Shown: piece after piece, positions 25,661-34,265 of the stretch
How positions within the stretch are numbered: the stretch's first letter is position 1
How the letters are laid out: each line of letters starts with the position of its first letter
DNA from: Cupriavidus alkaliphilus
GTDB taxonomy: Bacteria; Pseudomonadota; Gammaproteobacteria; Burkholderiales; Burkholderiaceae
Assembly (NCBI RefSeq): GCF_900094595.1
Contig: NZ_FMAD01000012.1
Location: forward strand, 1-64,000
Length of the DNA: 64,000 nt
Direction of reading: 5' to 3'
The notes under the pieces: generated by a model
Database searches by the model: none
The model's input: only the letters and a program-made list of their open reading frames with translations
What the model was told of the DNA's origin: nothing
Program-made: the position numbers and the translations under genes

Positions 25661-26842
25661 TCAGACCTGCCGGGACGGCTCCACGCTTGTCCTTTGCAGC
25701 CACAGCAGCGCGGCAGCCGCAACCACGACTGGCGGCAGGATCAGCGAACTCACCATCGCCCAGCCAAAGGCAGCCAGCAGGCTGCCGGAAACAAACGAGC
25801 CCACCACCATGGCCCCGAACACGACGAAGTCGTTCAGCGACTGGACGCGCGGCCCTTCCTCCGGGCGATGGCAGGTCAGCACCATGGCGGAAGCACCCAG
25901 GAAGCCGAAATTCCAGCCGACCCCGAGCAGCACCAGCGCGATCCAGAAATGATGGACGGTCATGCCGCTGAGGCCTGCCAGCGCTGCCATGCCGGTCAGC
26001 GCCAGGCCCGCCAGCACGATCGCCGGTGCACCGAAGCGGGCGATCAGGCGTCCGGTGAAGAAGCTCGGCGCGTACATCGCGATCACGTGCATCTCGATAC
26101 CGTAGTTCGAATAGAGCCGGGGTATGCCGCACAGCTCCATCGCCAGCGGCGCGGACGTCATCATGAAGTTCATCATCATGTAGCTGACCACGCCGCACAG
26201 CATGGCAACCAGCAACTGCGGCTGCCGCAGGATCTCGCGGACCGGCCGGCCACTGTCCGTGCGCGGCCCCGCCGTGCGCACCTGGAACCGGACACCGCGC
26301 AGCACCAGCGCCGCCAGCACCGCGACCGCGGCGGAGGCCAGGTAGGTCACGGCATACGCGTGGGGCGGCCACAGGTTCATGGTGGCGGACACCAGTTGCG
26401 GTCCCACTACCCCGGCCGCAACGCCGCCCGCCAGAACCAGGGACAACGCCCGCGGCCGCTCTTCCGGGCCGACGCATTCCGCGGCGGCAAAGCGGAACGT
26501 CAACACCACAGCCGCGTAGGCGCCCCCGAACAACATGGCAAAGCAGAACAGCGCGAAGGACCGGTTGACCAGCGCCAGCGCGGCCAGCAGGCCGACCAGT
26601 ACGCCGCAAACGTTCCCCGCGAGAAACGCGGCGGGTCTGCCGAACCGCCGCGCCAGCATCCCGACGGGCAGCGTGGACAGCGCCATGCCCACCACGAACA
26701 GCGAAATCGGCAGCGTGGCGAGTTCCGGTCGCGGCGACAGCATGTTGCCGATGATGGCGCCGGTGGCGTAGACGACGGTGGAATTCGCACCGGAAAGCGC
26801 CTGTGCGAGGGCAAGCCGGGCGACGGAGGCGTTGATCGTCAT
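25661..26842 (-). CDS. MFS transporter
   Basis: Twelve-helix major facilitator of 393 residues. The MFS motif A is LPVGMLARRFGRPAAFLAGN, between helices 2 and 3. The central loop is short (VRFQVRTAGPRTDSGRP), as in 12-helix drug and small-metabolite carriers. It lies 148 bases after the alcohol dehydrogenase gene in the same direction and may belong to that unit as importer or exporter. Ribosome site weak. Substrate unknown. The neighbouring MetR-like gene converges on it from the other side. Confidence 0.85.
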   Translation of the reverse strand: MTINASVARLALAQALSGANSTVVYATGAIIGNMLSPRPELATLPISLFVVGMALSTLPVGMLARRFGRPAAFLAGNVCGVLVGLLAALALVNRSFALFCFAMLFGGAYAAVVLTFRFAAAECVGPEERPRALSLVLAGGVAAGVVGPQLVSATMNLWPPHAYAVTYLASAAVAVLAALVLRGVRFQVRTAGPRTDSGRPVREILRQPQLLVAMLCGVVSYMMMNFMMTSAPLAMELCGIPRLYSNYGIEMHVIAMYAPSFFTGRLIARFGAPAIVLAGLALTGMAALAGLSGMTVHHFWIALVLLGVGWNFGFLGASAMVLTCHRPEEGPRVQSLNDFVVFGAMVVGSFVSGSLLAAFGWAMVSSLILPPVVVAAAALLWLQRTSVEPSRQV

Positions 26843-26990
26843 GGATGCATTTACGAGGAAATTGAATTCTGCTGGGCGTCATCGACGCCGGTGAACGTCC
26901 CTGCGCAGTAACGGCTGATGGCGCCAGGGACATTCGGGATCAGGCCACGATCCCCGTGACTCCATCCGGCATCACCCCCTTCAGGCCGTG

Positions 26991-28022
26991 TCAGGCATCG
27001 TCCGCCGCCATGGTCAGCACCATTCTGAACTTGACGTCGCCGCGCTTCAAGCGCTGATAGGCCTCGTTGGCGCGGGCCAGCGGCATAGATTCGAAGCGCG
27101 GACGCGCGTCCACCAGCACGCTGAACGCGAGCGCCGCCTCGCTCTCGTGCGGCGTGCCGGTAATCGAGCCGACCACTTCCCGCTCGCCGACCACCAGGTG
27201 CCGGGTCTGCACCGCGAGCGGTTCCCGGGTGCCACCAAGCACGACCAGGCGGCCTTGCGGCTTCAATGCCTGGATCAGCGCGGCAACGGCCTGCGCATCG
27301 CCAGCCGTCGAGATCAGGGCGTGCGCGCCACCCATCTTCTGCAGCGCTTGCGCGGCATCGCCGGCATGGGTGTCCAGGTACACATGTGCGCCCAGTTCGG
27401 CCACGTCGCCGGCGATATCGCTGCCCCGCCCCACCGCGACCACCTTGAAGCCCATTCGCTTCGCATACTGGATGGCCATGTGGCCGAGCCCGCCGATGCC
27501 GAGGATCGCGACCACATCCCCTGCCTGCGCGCCGGACTTGCGCAGCGCGTTGAACGTGGCAATCCCCGCGCAAAGCAGAGGGGCCGCTTCCGCTGAACCC
27601 AACTCGTCGGGAATGGCAACAAGCCCGGTCGCGCGGGCGCGGACGATCTCGGCATAGCCGCCATCGCAGGTTGCGCCAACGATGGGCTGGTCTTCGCACA
27701 GCTGGAACTGGCCCCGCCGGCACTGGCTGCACGCGTTGCAGTGTCCGCCCAGGCGCCCGATCCCTGCCCGCATGCCGATCCGCCACATGGCGGGCGTATT
27801 GGCGCCGATCGCAAGGATCCGTCCCACGATCTCGTGCCCGGGCACGCGCGGCGGCTGTTGCGCGGCATTGGCCTGCTCGATATCGCCGATGTCGGCGCCG
27901 CACATGCCGCAGGCTTCCACCTGGATCAGGACTTCTCCGGCCTGCGGCAAGGGCGTGGTTCGCTCCACCAGTTCGAGCAGCCCGGGACGGGCGATCTGCA
28001 TCGCGCGATAAGTCGGCTTCAT
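26991..28022 (-). CDS. Zinc-dependent alcohol dehydrogenase (MDR family)
   Basis: Medium-chain dehydrogenase of 343 residues. Catalytic zinc ligands are in EACGMCGADI (Cys38) and GHEIVG (His63-Glu64). The structural zinc site is complete: Cys95, Cys98, Cys101, Cys109 in CNACSQCRRGQFQLC. The cofactor motif is ILGIGGLGHMAIQYAKRMG. It therefore binds two zincs and NAD(P)(H), in the AdhA/YahK-like group. Its start is one base after the amine oxidase stop, so the two are co-translated. It may interconvert an aldehyde made by the amine oxidase with an alcohol. Substrate unknown. Confidence 0.88.
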   Translation of the reverse strand: MKPTYRAMQIARPGLLELVERTTPLPQAGEVLIQVEACGMCGADIGDIEQANAAQQPPRVPGHEIVGRILAIGANTPAMWRIGMRAGIGRLGGHCNACSQCRRGQFQLCEDQPIVGATCDGGYAEIVRARATGLVAIPDELGSAEAAPLLCAGIATFNALRKSGAQAGDVVAILGIGGLGHMAIQYAKRMGFKVVAVGRGSDIAGDVAELGAHVYLDTHAGDAAQALQKMGGAHALISTAGDAQAVAALIQALKPQGRLVVLGGTREPLAVQTRHLVVGEREVVGSITGTPHESEAALAFSVLVDARPRFESMPLARANEAYQRLKRGDVKFRMVLTMAADDA

Positions 28023-28023
28023 T

Positions 28024-29175
28024 TCACAGGCCCACGGTTTTCGGAAGCAATCGGTTCATGCGGATCAGGTCTTGCGTTCCCCTGCCAGCGGCATCCACTG
28101 CCCCGGCAACATAGCCGGGAAAGACCTGCGACCACTCGCTGGCGATGCCGGTGATGCGGCCTTGCCAGGGGCCGGATGACGCCGTCGCGGCCGGGGCCGC
28201 GGCGTGGTGATGCGCCCCGCCTTCGAGATCCAGCGCCGTCGCGGTCAGGCCATCGCCGGCCCAGTCCTTGATAAAGTCCGCGACGGGCCTTCCCGCGCGC
28301 GGACCGAACAGGCGGGCAAGCTGCGCACGGCAGTGGGTGCGCAGCACGTCTTCCGCAACGGTGCGCCTGACACCGGCCGGCACGCCAAGAAAGCCAAACA
28401 GCGCGGCGCTGCCGCCGGGCATCGATGCATCGTGGATCTCGGCCATCGGACCCACCGCGCTTCGGGCCTCCCCGGAGAGCCCCTGCTCGCGCCAGAATGG
28501 ACCGTCATAGACCGCGACATACTTTGCATGCGACGCCATCCAGGTCGGCGTCGCACGCCACTGCTGCGCCAGAGTCTGCGGCAGTGCCGGGGCGAAGGTG
28601 ATGGTTGCCTCCGCAAGGCGTGGCGGCAGGGCCAGCAAGACATGTTCCGCTGCGATCGTCGCTGCCACGCCCGCGCCATCGGCGTAATCCAATGCGATCT
28701 GCGAGCCTTCGATACGCAGCTGCCGCACCGTCCGGCCCGTGAGGATCCGGGACGTGTCAAGCTGCCGGCGCAAAGCATGAACCAGCGCCCCCATGCCGCC
28801 GGCCAGGCGCATGGAAGCGGGCGAACTGACATAGCCCCTCAGCCGCATGGGCGCCACGCCAGCACCGCGCTCGGCCAGCATGTCGCCCGACTCGTGCTGG
28901 TTGAACCGCGCCAGGCCGAGCCGGGTGACCAGATCATCCAGTTCACGTTGGAAAGCCGGCCAGAACCAGGTGGGCCCAAGGTCAACGCGGTCCATGCCAT
29001 CGCCTTCCGGCTCGGAACCGGACTGGCCGGAGGCAAGCGGCGACAGGATGCGCCCGCCCATGGCCGGGCGCGCCTCAATAAGGACGTAGTCGTCGATACC
29101 GGCTTTCTGGAGCAGCGTGGCCGCGTACAGGCCGCTCAAACCCGCGCCGACGATGGCGATTCTCGTGCTTTGCAT
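28024..29175 (-). CDS. FAD-dependent amine oxidase (flavin monoamine oxidase family)
   Basis: Protein of 383 residues with an N-terminal FAD-binding motif IAIVGAGLSGLYAATLLQKAG, followed by IEARPAMGGRI (the second FAD contact with GG-R), a substrate domain, and a C-terminal FAD segment near GRITGIASEWSQVFPGYVAGAVDAA. This is the monoamine oxidase/phytoene-desaturase-like fold; substrates in the family include biogenic amines, polyamines and amino acids. It is shorter than typical monoamine oxidases (about 450). It is packed between the cupin gene (three bases away) and the alcohol dehydrogenase. Whether it uses oxygen or another acceptor cannot be told. Confidence 0.83.
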   Translation of the reverse strand: MQSTRIAIVGAGLSGLYAATLLQKAGIDDYVLIEARPAMGGRILSPLASGQSGSEPEGDGMDRVDLGPTWFWPAFQRELDDLVTRLGLARFNQHESGDMLAERGAGVAPMRLRGYVSSPASMRLAGGMGALVHALRRQLDTSRILTGRTVRQLRIEGSQIALDYADGAGVAATIAAEHVLLALPPRLAEATITFAPALPQTLAQQWRATPTWMASHAKYVAVYDGPFWREQGLSGEARSAVGPMAEIHDASMPGGSAALFGFLGVPAGVRRTVAEDVLRTHCRAQLARLFGPRAGRPVADFIKDWAGDGLTATALDLEGGAHHHAAAPAATASSGPWQGRITGIASEWSQVFPGYVAGAVDAAGRGTQDLIRMNRLLPKTVGL

Positions 29176-29178
29176 GGC

Positions 29179-29838
29179 TTATGCCGCCGCACCGGCGGCC
29201 GGTGCGTGGGTTCTGATGTACAGGGTTGCGCCGGCCGCGCCGGCCTGGATCTCCGCGTGGTCGCCTTCGGGGAATCGCATCCAGCTGCCCGCGGCGTAGT
29301 CATGACCATCCATGCGCAGTTCGCCGTGAACCACCAACAGTTCCAAAGCACGTCCCTGCGGCAAGGACACGCCTCCATCGAGGTGCAGCAGGGCGACATG
29401 CTCGGCATCGTCCGCATACAGCGCGCAGACGGCCCCGCCGTCGAATTGCCGCCAATGGACGGCGTCGTTGGTATCGATACGCACGCTTTCCTGCTCGCTC
29501 GCCCTCATGTGCCGCAGCTTGACGAAAATGACGGCGCCGCCCGCGCTTGACGGCCGGTGCGACGATCCTGGCGGACTGCGCAGATACCAGCCCGCCGGAT
29601 AGTGCGCGTTCGCCTCGGAGAAGACGCCCGACAGCACCAGGATTTCCTCGCCGCCCGGATGCCTGTGCAGCGGGAAATGGGATGCGGGAGCGTACCTGAC
29701 AATACTGGTCGCCCGGGCCTGTTCTCCGCCAAAACGCTCCAGCATCATCCGCTCGACTCCGGGCTGCGGAGAAGCAACCCAGTGGTGATCGTCCGGCGTA
29801 ACCACAGCGCGGCGGGTGAGATCGGCATTCACGTACAT
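29179..29838 (-). CDS. Bicupin (ChrR-like cupin) protein
   Basis: Protein of 219 residues with two cupin repeats. The first has the metal-site pattern HFPLHRHPGGEEILVLSG followed by GWYLRSPPGSSHRP. The second repeat (LELLVVHGELRMDG, GSWMRFPEGDH) is more degenerate. This resembles the cupin domain of ChrR anti-sigma factors, but no zinc-finger N-terminal domain and no neighbouring ECF sigma gene are present, so an enzymatic or metabolite-binding role is likelier. It is the first gene of a tight run with the amine oxidase and alcohol dehydrogenase. Confidence 0.78.
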   Translation of the reverse strand: MYVNADLTRRAVVTPDDHHWVASPQPGVERMMLERFGGEQARATSIVRYAPASHFPLHRHPGGEEILVLSGVFSEANAHYPAGWYLRSPPGSSHRPSSAGGAVIFVKLRHMRASEQESVRIDTNDAVHWRQFDGGAVCALYADDAEHVALLHLDGGVSLPQGRALELLVVHGELRMDGHDYAAGSWMRFPEGDHAEIQAGAAGATLYIRTHAPAAGAAA

Positions 29839-30136
29839 GGGCGGGCAGCGGCGGCTCCACAGTCTGCGTGCAGGGAAGGCCGTGCAAAGTGCGACGACAG
29901 TGGCGAGCCGAAAGCGGATATCGTTTTGGATGCAGCGATTGTTGTTGCTTTCGGCGAAGCGGGCAAACGAGATAATGTGTGCGACGGTAAAGAAAAACTT
30001 TAGCGTGGCCGGCCTATCTCGCCGCTGCGAGTTTTACCCATAAGCACCGGCCTGCGGGCTTTGCATCGTCGGATGCATGGCTCAGTTCGGGCATTGCATC
30101 CGGCGGAAAGCTATCAAGGGGAAGCACGTTCCCGGC
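29839..30136. other. 298-bp gap before the cupin operon; candidate promoter region
   Basis: No credible gene. On the minus strand it is the promoter region of the cupin-amine oxidase unit and also follows the acyl-CoA ligase stop. An AT-rich piece at 29982-30002 contains TAAAG-AAAAA-CTTTA, a small inverted repeat that may be an operator. No clear terminator is seen after the ligase gene. Confidence 0.35.
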
Positions 30137-31786
30137 TCACTCAAGCTCGGTGATAGCTTCGCGGCTTTTCGCCAGCTCTCTCAAGCGGTACTTCTGGATC
30201 TTGCCAGTGCCCGTCTTTGGCAGCGCGCCATATACCACCCTCACCGGGCATTTGTAATGAGCCAACCGATCACGACAGAAATCAATGACCTCCTTTTCTG
30301 CGGGTGCGTCGACTCCAGGCTTCAGTTCGATAAAGGCACAGGGCGACTCCCCCCACTTCGGATCAGGCTGGGCTACCACCGCGGCAATCAACACCGCCGG
30401 GTGTTGATGCAAGACATCTTCAACCTCCACCGACGAGATGTTTTCCCCGCCCGATATGATCACATCCTTGGAGCGGTCCGTGATCTGTATATATCCGTCG
30501 GGATGCATGACCGCGACGTCACCGGTGTGAAACCAGCCGCCGCCAAATGCGGCTACGGTCGCCTGGGGGTTTTTCAGGTAACCCTTCATCACGATATTGC
30601 CGCGTAGCAGCAACTCGCCTTGCGTCTTGCCATCGCAGGGTACCGGTTCCATGGTGTCGGGATCTGCAACGCGCAGCCCTTCCAGGGCGGCGGCCCGATT
30701 GCCCTGGCGCGACATCAGTCGGGCTTTTTCTTCGATTGGCTTGTCATCCCACGCCGGATCGCGATATGAACTGACCGGCGTTCCCGAGGCCTCCGTGATG
30801 CCGTAGACGTGCTCCACGTCGAAGCCCATTTCCATCACAGCCTTCAGGACACTTGCGGGCGGCGGCGATCCCGCCGTGCGCACCCTGACCGCATGCGAAA
30901 ACGCGCGACGCTCGGATTCCGATGCCGTCGCAAGCGATGCCAGGACGATGGGCGCGGCACAGAAGTGGTCCACCTTATGCGTCTCAATGGCGTGAAAGAT
31001 GTTTGCCGCCGTGACCTTGCGCAAGCAGACATGGGTGCCCGCCGCGGCAGTAATGGCCCACGCGAAGCACCAGCCATTTGCATGGAACATGGGAAGCGTC
31101 CAGAGATACCGCGGCCCGCGCGGCATGCCCCAGTCAGTCAGCTGAAGCATGCTCATCAGGTATGCGCCCCGATGGCTCGGCACCACACCCTTGGGATCCG
31201 AAGTCGTGCCGGATGTGTAGTTGAGTGCGATGGCATCCCACTCGTCATCGGGCCAGATGCCGCTGAAGTCGGCATCGCCTTCGCTCAGAAGCTGCTCATA
31301 GTCGAGCGCTCCCAGTCGGTTCCCGCTAGGCCCTTCAGTGTCGAGAATGTCGACCACCACTGGTGGATTCTCCAGGCCTTGCAGAGCGGTTGCAGCGAGC
31401 GCGGCGAACTCGCTGTCTACCAGCAAGACTCTGGCTTCGCCATGGGCCAGGATGAACCTCACGCCGTCCGCGTCCAGCCGGCAGTTGATGGCATTGAGCA
31501 CCGCACCGCTCAGCGGGACACCGTGATGGGCCTCGACCATGGCAGGCGTATTCGGCGCCAGAATGGAAACCGTATCGCCGCGGCGGACGCCGCGCTTCAC
31601 GAGCGCGCTGGCAAGGCGGCGGCAGCGGTCTCGCGTTGTCCGCCAGGACTGACGGAGGCTGCCATGGACGATCGCAGTTCGCTCAGGATACTGCTCGGCG
31701 CACCGATCCAGGAACTGCAAGGGCGTCAACGGCACATGGTTGGCCGCGTTGCGCTCAAGTCCTGCCTGATAAATGTTGGCGTTCAT
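30137..31786 (-). CDS. AMP-forming acyl-CoA synthetase
   Basis: Adenylate-forming CoA ligase of 549 residues. The AMP motif YTSGTTSDPKGVV (about 190-202), YGITEASGTP, GWFHTGDVAVMHPDGYIQITDRSKDVI and the C-terminal catalytic lysine region PKTGTGKIQKY are intact. It is closest in feel to medium-chain/short acyl-CoA ligases (AlkK, DmdB-like) rather than benzoate ligases. An AGGAGAC ribosome site precedes the ATG. It is divergent from the nitroreductase-transporter pair, sharing a control region with two palindromes, so it probably activates the acid imported by that transporter. Substrate not defined by sequence. Confidence 0.88.
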   Translation of the reverse strand: MNANIYQAGLERNAANHVPLTPLQFLDRCAEQYPERTAIVHGSLRQSWRTTRDRCRRLASALVKRGVRRGDTVSILAPNTPAMVEAHHGVPLSGAVLNAINCRLDADGVRFILAHGEARVLLVDSEFAALAATALQGLENPPVVVDILDTEGPSGNRLGALDYEQLLSEGDADFSGIWPDDEWDAIALNYTSGTTSDPKGVVPSHRGAYLMSMLQLTDWGMPRGPRYLWTLPMFHANGWCFAWAITAAAGTHVCLRKVTAANIFHAIETHKVDHFCAAPIVLASLATASESERRAFSHAVRVRTAGSPPPASVLKAVMEMGFDVEHVYGITEASGTPVSSYRDPAWDDKPIEEKARLMSRQGNRAAALEGLRVADPDTMEPVPCDGKTQGELLLRGNIVMKGYLKNPQATVAAFGGGWFHTGDVAVMHPDGYIQITDRSKDVIISGGENISSVEVEDVLHQHPAVLIAAVVAQPDPKWGESPCAFIELKPGVDAPAEKEVIDFCRDRLAHYKCPVRVVYGALPKTGTGKIQKYRLRELAKSREAITELE

Positions 31787-31874
31787 CTTTTGTCTCCTGC
31801 CTGACGTGCCGCAGCGGGTGCATCAGCTATCGCTAGTTGTGGAAACAAAAATGTAGCGACTGGCCACGATCAGG

Positions 31875-31894
31875 AATGTCTCGCACGAGACATT
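31875..31894. promoter_or_regulatory. 20-bp palindrome, site 1 of the ligase/nitroreductase control region
   Basis: AATGTCTCG-CA-CGAGACATT has perfect 9-bp arms. It is about 90 bp before the ligase start and 130 bp before the nitroreductase start. A near copy lies 58 bp to the right. Likely bound by the Crp/Fnr-family protein encoded at the end of the module. Confidence 0.7.
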
Positions 31895-31932
31895 GCCCCC
31901 ATTCCCCAATTTCGTGTCGCTACCCGGGGGCG

Positions 31933-31952
31933 AATGTCTCGCACATGACAGT
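31933..31952. promoter_or_regulatory. 20-bp imperfect palindrome, site 2 of the same control region
   Basis: AATGTCTCGCACATGACAGT repeats the first 13 bases of site 1 exactly and keeps a degenerate right arm. The centres are 58 bp apart, five and a half helical turns. A third, shorter palindrome CGACATGTCG occurs at 32003-32012, just before the nitroreductase ATG. Confidence 0.6.
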
Positions 31953-32023
31953 GCGCCCCCGCTCTTGCTCCTACTCTCCGACCGGAGTCCGTCAGATGTC
32001 TACGACATGTCGAGAGAGCAAGC

Positions 32024-32743
32024 ATGAACAGAGTTGCACCCCCACCCGCAGAACTCCAGTCTGTCCGCGAGGCTGTTGAATGGGCGATCGTCACCCGCCG
32101 CAGCGTCAGGGCCTTTCGTCCGCAGCCCGTGGACGTGGAAACCGTCCACAAGATCCTCGATGTCGCCCGGTTTGCCGCCACGGGCGTGAATATCCAGCCG
32201 TGGCAAGTGCATGTCGTGACCGGGCAGGCACGCGACCGCATTTGCGCGGCAATCAAGCAGGTCGACGATGACCCCGCACAGTCCGGCGCCCATGCTGACG
32301 AGTGGGCGTACTACCCGGACGAGTGGGTGCCACCGTATCTGGATCGACGCCGTGAAGTGGGGTGGAGGCTTTATGGCCTGCTCGGCATCGAGAAGGGAAA
32401 CAAGGCGCGCATGCATGCCCAGCATGGTCGGAATTATCAGTTTTTCGACGCACCCGTTGGCCTGTTCTTTACCGTCGACCGGCTCATGAATGAAGGCAGC
32501 CTGATCGACTACGGGATGTTCCTGCAGAACCTCATGGTCGTGGCACGCACATATGGTCTCAGTACCTGCCCGCAGGCAGCCTTCATGAAGTACCACGCCA
32601 TTATTCGCCGGGAGCTTTCATTGGGGCCAGAGGAGAAGTTCCTGGTCGGTATGAGCCTGGGGTACGCGGACGACGAGCGGGTGGAAAACCAACTGATCTC
32701 GGACCGTGCGCCCGCATCCAGCTTCACCGTCGTCCACACATAA
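32024..32743 (+). CDS. Nitroreductase-family flavoprotein
   Basis: FMN-dependent oxidoreductase of 239 residues. The FMN phosphate site is TRRSVRAFRP near the N-terminus. AATGVNIQPWQVHVV and the C-terminal VGMSLGYADDERVENQL are family landmarks. It resembles the group that includes nitrobenzoate reductases (PnbA-like), but the fold also covers quinone reductases and reductive dehalogenases, so the substrate is open. It lies divergent from the acyl-CoA ligase and 58 bases before an aromatic-acid-type transporter, which favours reduction of a substituted aromatic or related acid. Confidence 0.82.
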   Translation: MNRVAPPPAELQSVREAVEWAIVTRRSVRAFRPQPVDVETVHKILDVARFAATGVNIQPWQVHVVTGQARDRICAAIKQVDDDPAQSGAHADEWAYYPDEWVPPYLDRRREVGWRLYGLLGIEKGNKARMHAQHGRNYQFFDAPVGLFFTVDRLMNEGSLIDYGMFLQNLMVVARTYGLSTCPQAAFMKYHAIIRRELSLGPEEKFLVGMSLGYADDERVENQLISDRAPASSFTVVHT

Positions 32744-32801
32744 AGAGGCATGAAAGCCTGACTGACAAAGCAACCCATCCATCACCGCATGGAGGAGACA
32801 G

Positions 32802-34187
32802 ATGAAAACCGAAATCAATGTACAAAAATTGGCAGAAGACGCACGCTTCTCGCGATTCCACGCCGTGATCCTGTTCTGGTGTGTCGTCATACTGGTTCTC
32901 GACGGCTATGATCTTGCAGTGGTCGGGGCGGCCTTGCCCTCGATCATGAAAGAGATGGGCGTAGACGCCACCAAGGCCGGCTTCATGGCCAGCTCCGCGC
33001 TGTTCGGCATGATGGTCGGCGCGATCTACCTGGGCACAATGGCCGAGAGGATCGGGCGCAAGCTATCCATCTGCATCTGTGTGGCGCTGTTCAGCTTGTT
33101 TACGGCCGCGGCTGGACTCACCACCGATCCCATCACCTTCAGCGTGACGCGCTTCCTCGCAGGACTTGGCATCGGCGGCGTACTGCCCGTTGTCACGGCC
33201 CAGATGGGCGAATTCGCACCGGCCAAAATGCGTGCCCGGCTGGTCACGCTGGTTTTTGCCGGATATTCGATCGGCGGCATCCTCGTGGCGCTGACCGGCA
33301 AGCAACTGATCGGGACATACGGATGGCAAGCAGTGTTCTTCGTCGCTGGCCTTCCGATCTTCTTCATTCCGTTCATTTTGTGGACCATGCCGGAGTCCGT
33401 TGCCTTCCTTGCGAAAAAGGAACACCATGCCGAACTCGAGCGTGTAGCGCGACGCCTGGCACCGGCATTGAAGCAGGGTGACCGCTATCAGTTCTTCGTT
33501 CCGTCCGAGGCGCTCGCTTCCAATGCTCCGGTGGCTGCGCTCTTCTCGCAGGGTAGAGCCCTTAGCACGCTGATGATCTGGGTGGCGTTCTTCACCGGCC
33601 TCTTCATGGTCTACGCGCTCAGCTCGTGGCTGACCAAACTGATGGCGTTGTCCGGGTACAGCCTGGGCTCGGCGCTGAACTTCGTGCTCGTCTTTAACAT
33701 CGGCGCAGTTTGCGGTGCCATTGGCGGCGGATGGCTGGGTGACCGATTCAATATCAAGCACGTGCTGGTTGCCTTCTATGCCACGGGAGCGGTCTCTCTC
33801 GCCCTGATGGGGTACACCAAGGCGACAGAACTGCTCTTTGTCCTCGTGTTTGTCGTGGGCGCGTCGACCCTCGGTACGCAGTTGCTGGCCTATGCATATG
33901 CGGGTGAGTTCTACCCGGGTTCCATTCGCTCGACGGGCGTCGGCTTTGCCTCAGGGATCGGGCGACTGGGTGCCATCATCGCCCCGGTCCTCATCGGTGC
34001 GCTGGTGGCAATGAAGCTGCCATTGGAACAGAACTTCCTGGCCATCGGCGTTGCCGGTCTCGTCGGTACGCTTGCCGTCATGCTGATTGACCATCGCAAG
34101 AGCGCCGCGGCACTGAACCAGCCAGAAAAAATGGCTTCGCGAGCGCCGCTGGGGCCCGTACCCGCGCATCAGCCGACGAACCACTAG
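32802..34187 (+). CDS. MFS transporter of the aromatic acid:H+ symporter (AAHS) family
   Basis: Twelve-helix symporter of 461 residues. The first helix carries LVLDGYDLAVVGAALPSI with Asp34 and Asp37, the charged motif required in the AAHS group (BenK, PcaK, MhpT). Motif A is GTMAERIGRKLSI. The loop between helices 6 and 7 is as expected, and the C-terminal tail is short and polar. A GGAGGAGA ribosome site sits before the ATG. Co-directional with the nitroreductase, it probably imports that enzyme's substrate, an aromatic carboxylate or analogue. Confidence 0.9.
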   Translation: MKTEINVQKLAEDARFSRFHAVILFWCVVILVLDGYDLAVVGAALPSIMKEMGVDATKAGFMASSALFGMMVGAIYLGTMAERIGRKLSICICVALFSLFTAAAGLTTDPITFSVTRFLAGLGIGGVLPVVTAQMGEFAPAKMRARLVTLVFAGYSIGGILVALTGKQLIGTYGWQAVFFVAGLPIFFIPFILWTMPESVAFLAKKEHHAELERVARRLAPALKQGDRYQFFVPSEALASNAPVAALFSQGRALSTLMIWVAFFTGLFMVYALSSWLTKLMALSGYSLGSALNFVLVFNIGAVCGAIGGGWLGDRFNIKHVLVAFYATGAVSLALMGYTKATELLFVLVFVVGASTLGTQLLAYAYAGEFYPGSIRSTGVGFASGIGRLGAIIAPVLIGALVAMKLPLEQNFLAIGVAGLVGTLAVMLIDHRKSAAALNQPEKMASRAPLGPVPAHQPTNH

Positions 34188-34220
34188 ATAGAACCCCGAC
34201 CATCATCTCCGGAAGTGGGC

Positions 34221-34246
34221 GCCAGGGCGAGTGCACTCGCCCTGGC
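34221..34246. terminator. Bidirectional terminator hairpin between transporter and Crp/Fnr genes
   Basis: A perfect 26-bp palindrome with 13-bp arms (beginning GCCAGGGCGAGTG) lies between the two convergent stops. There is no long U tract on either side, so termination may need Rho or only be partial. Placement between convergent genes supports the call. Confidence 0.65.
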
Positions 34247-34265
34247 TTCAATGGATCGGGGCAGG

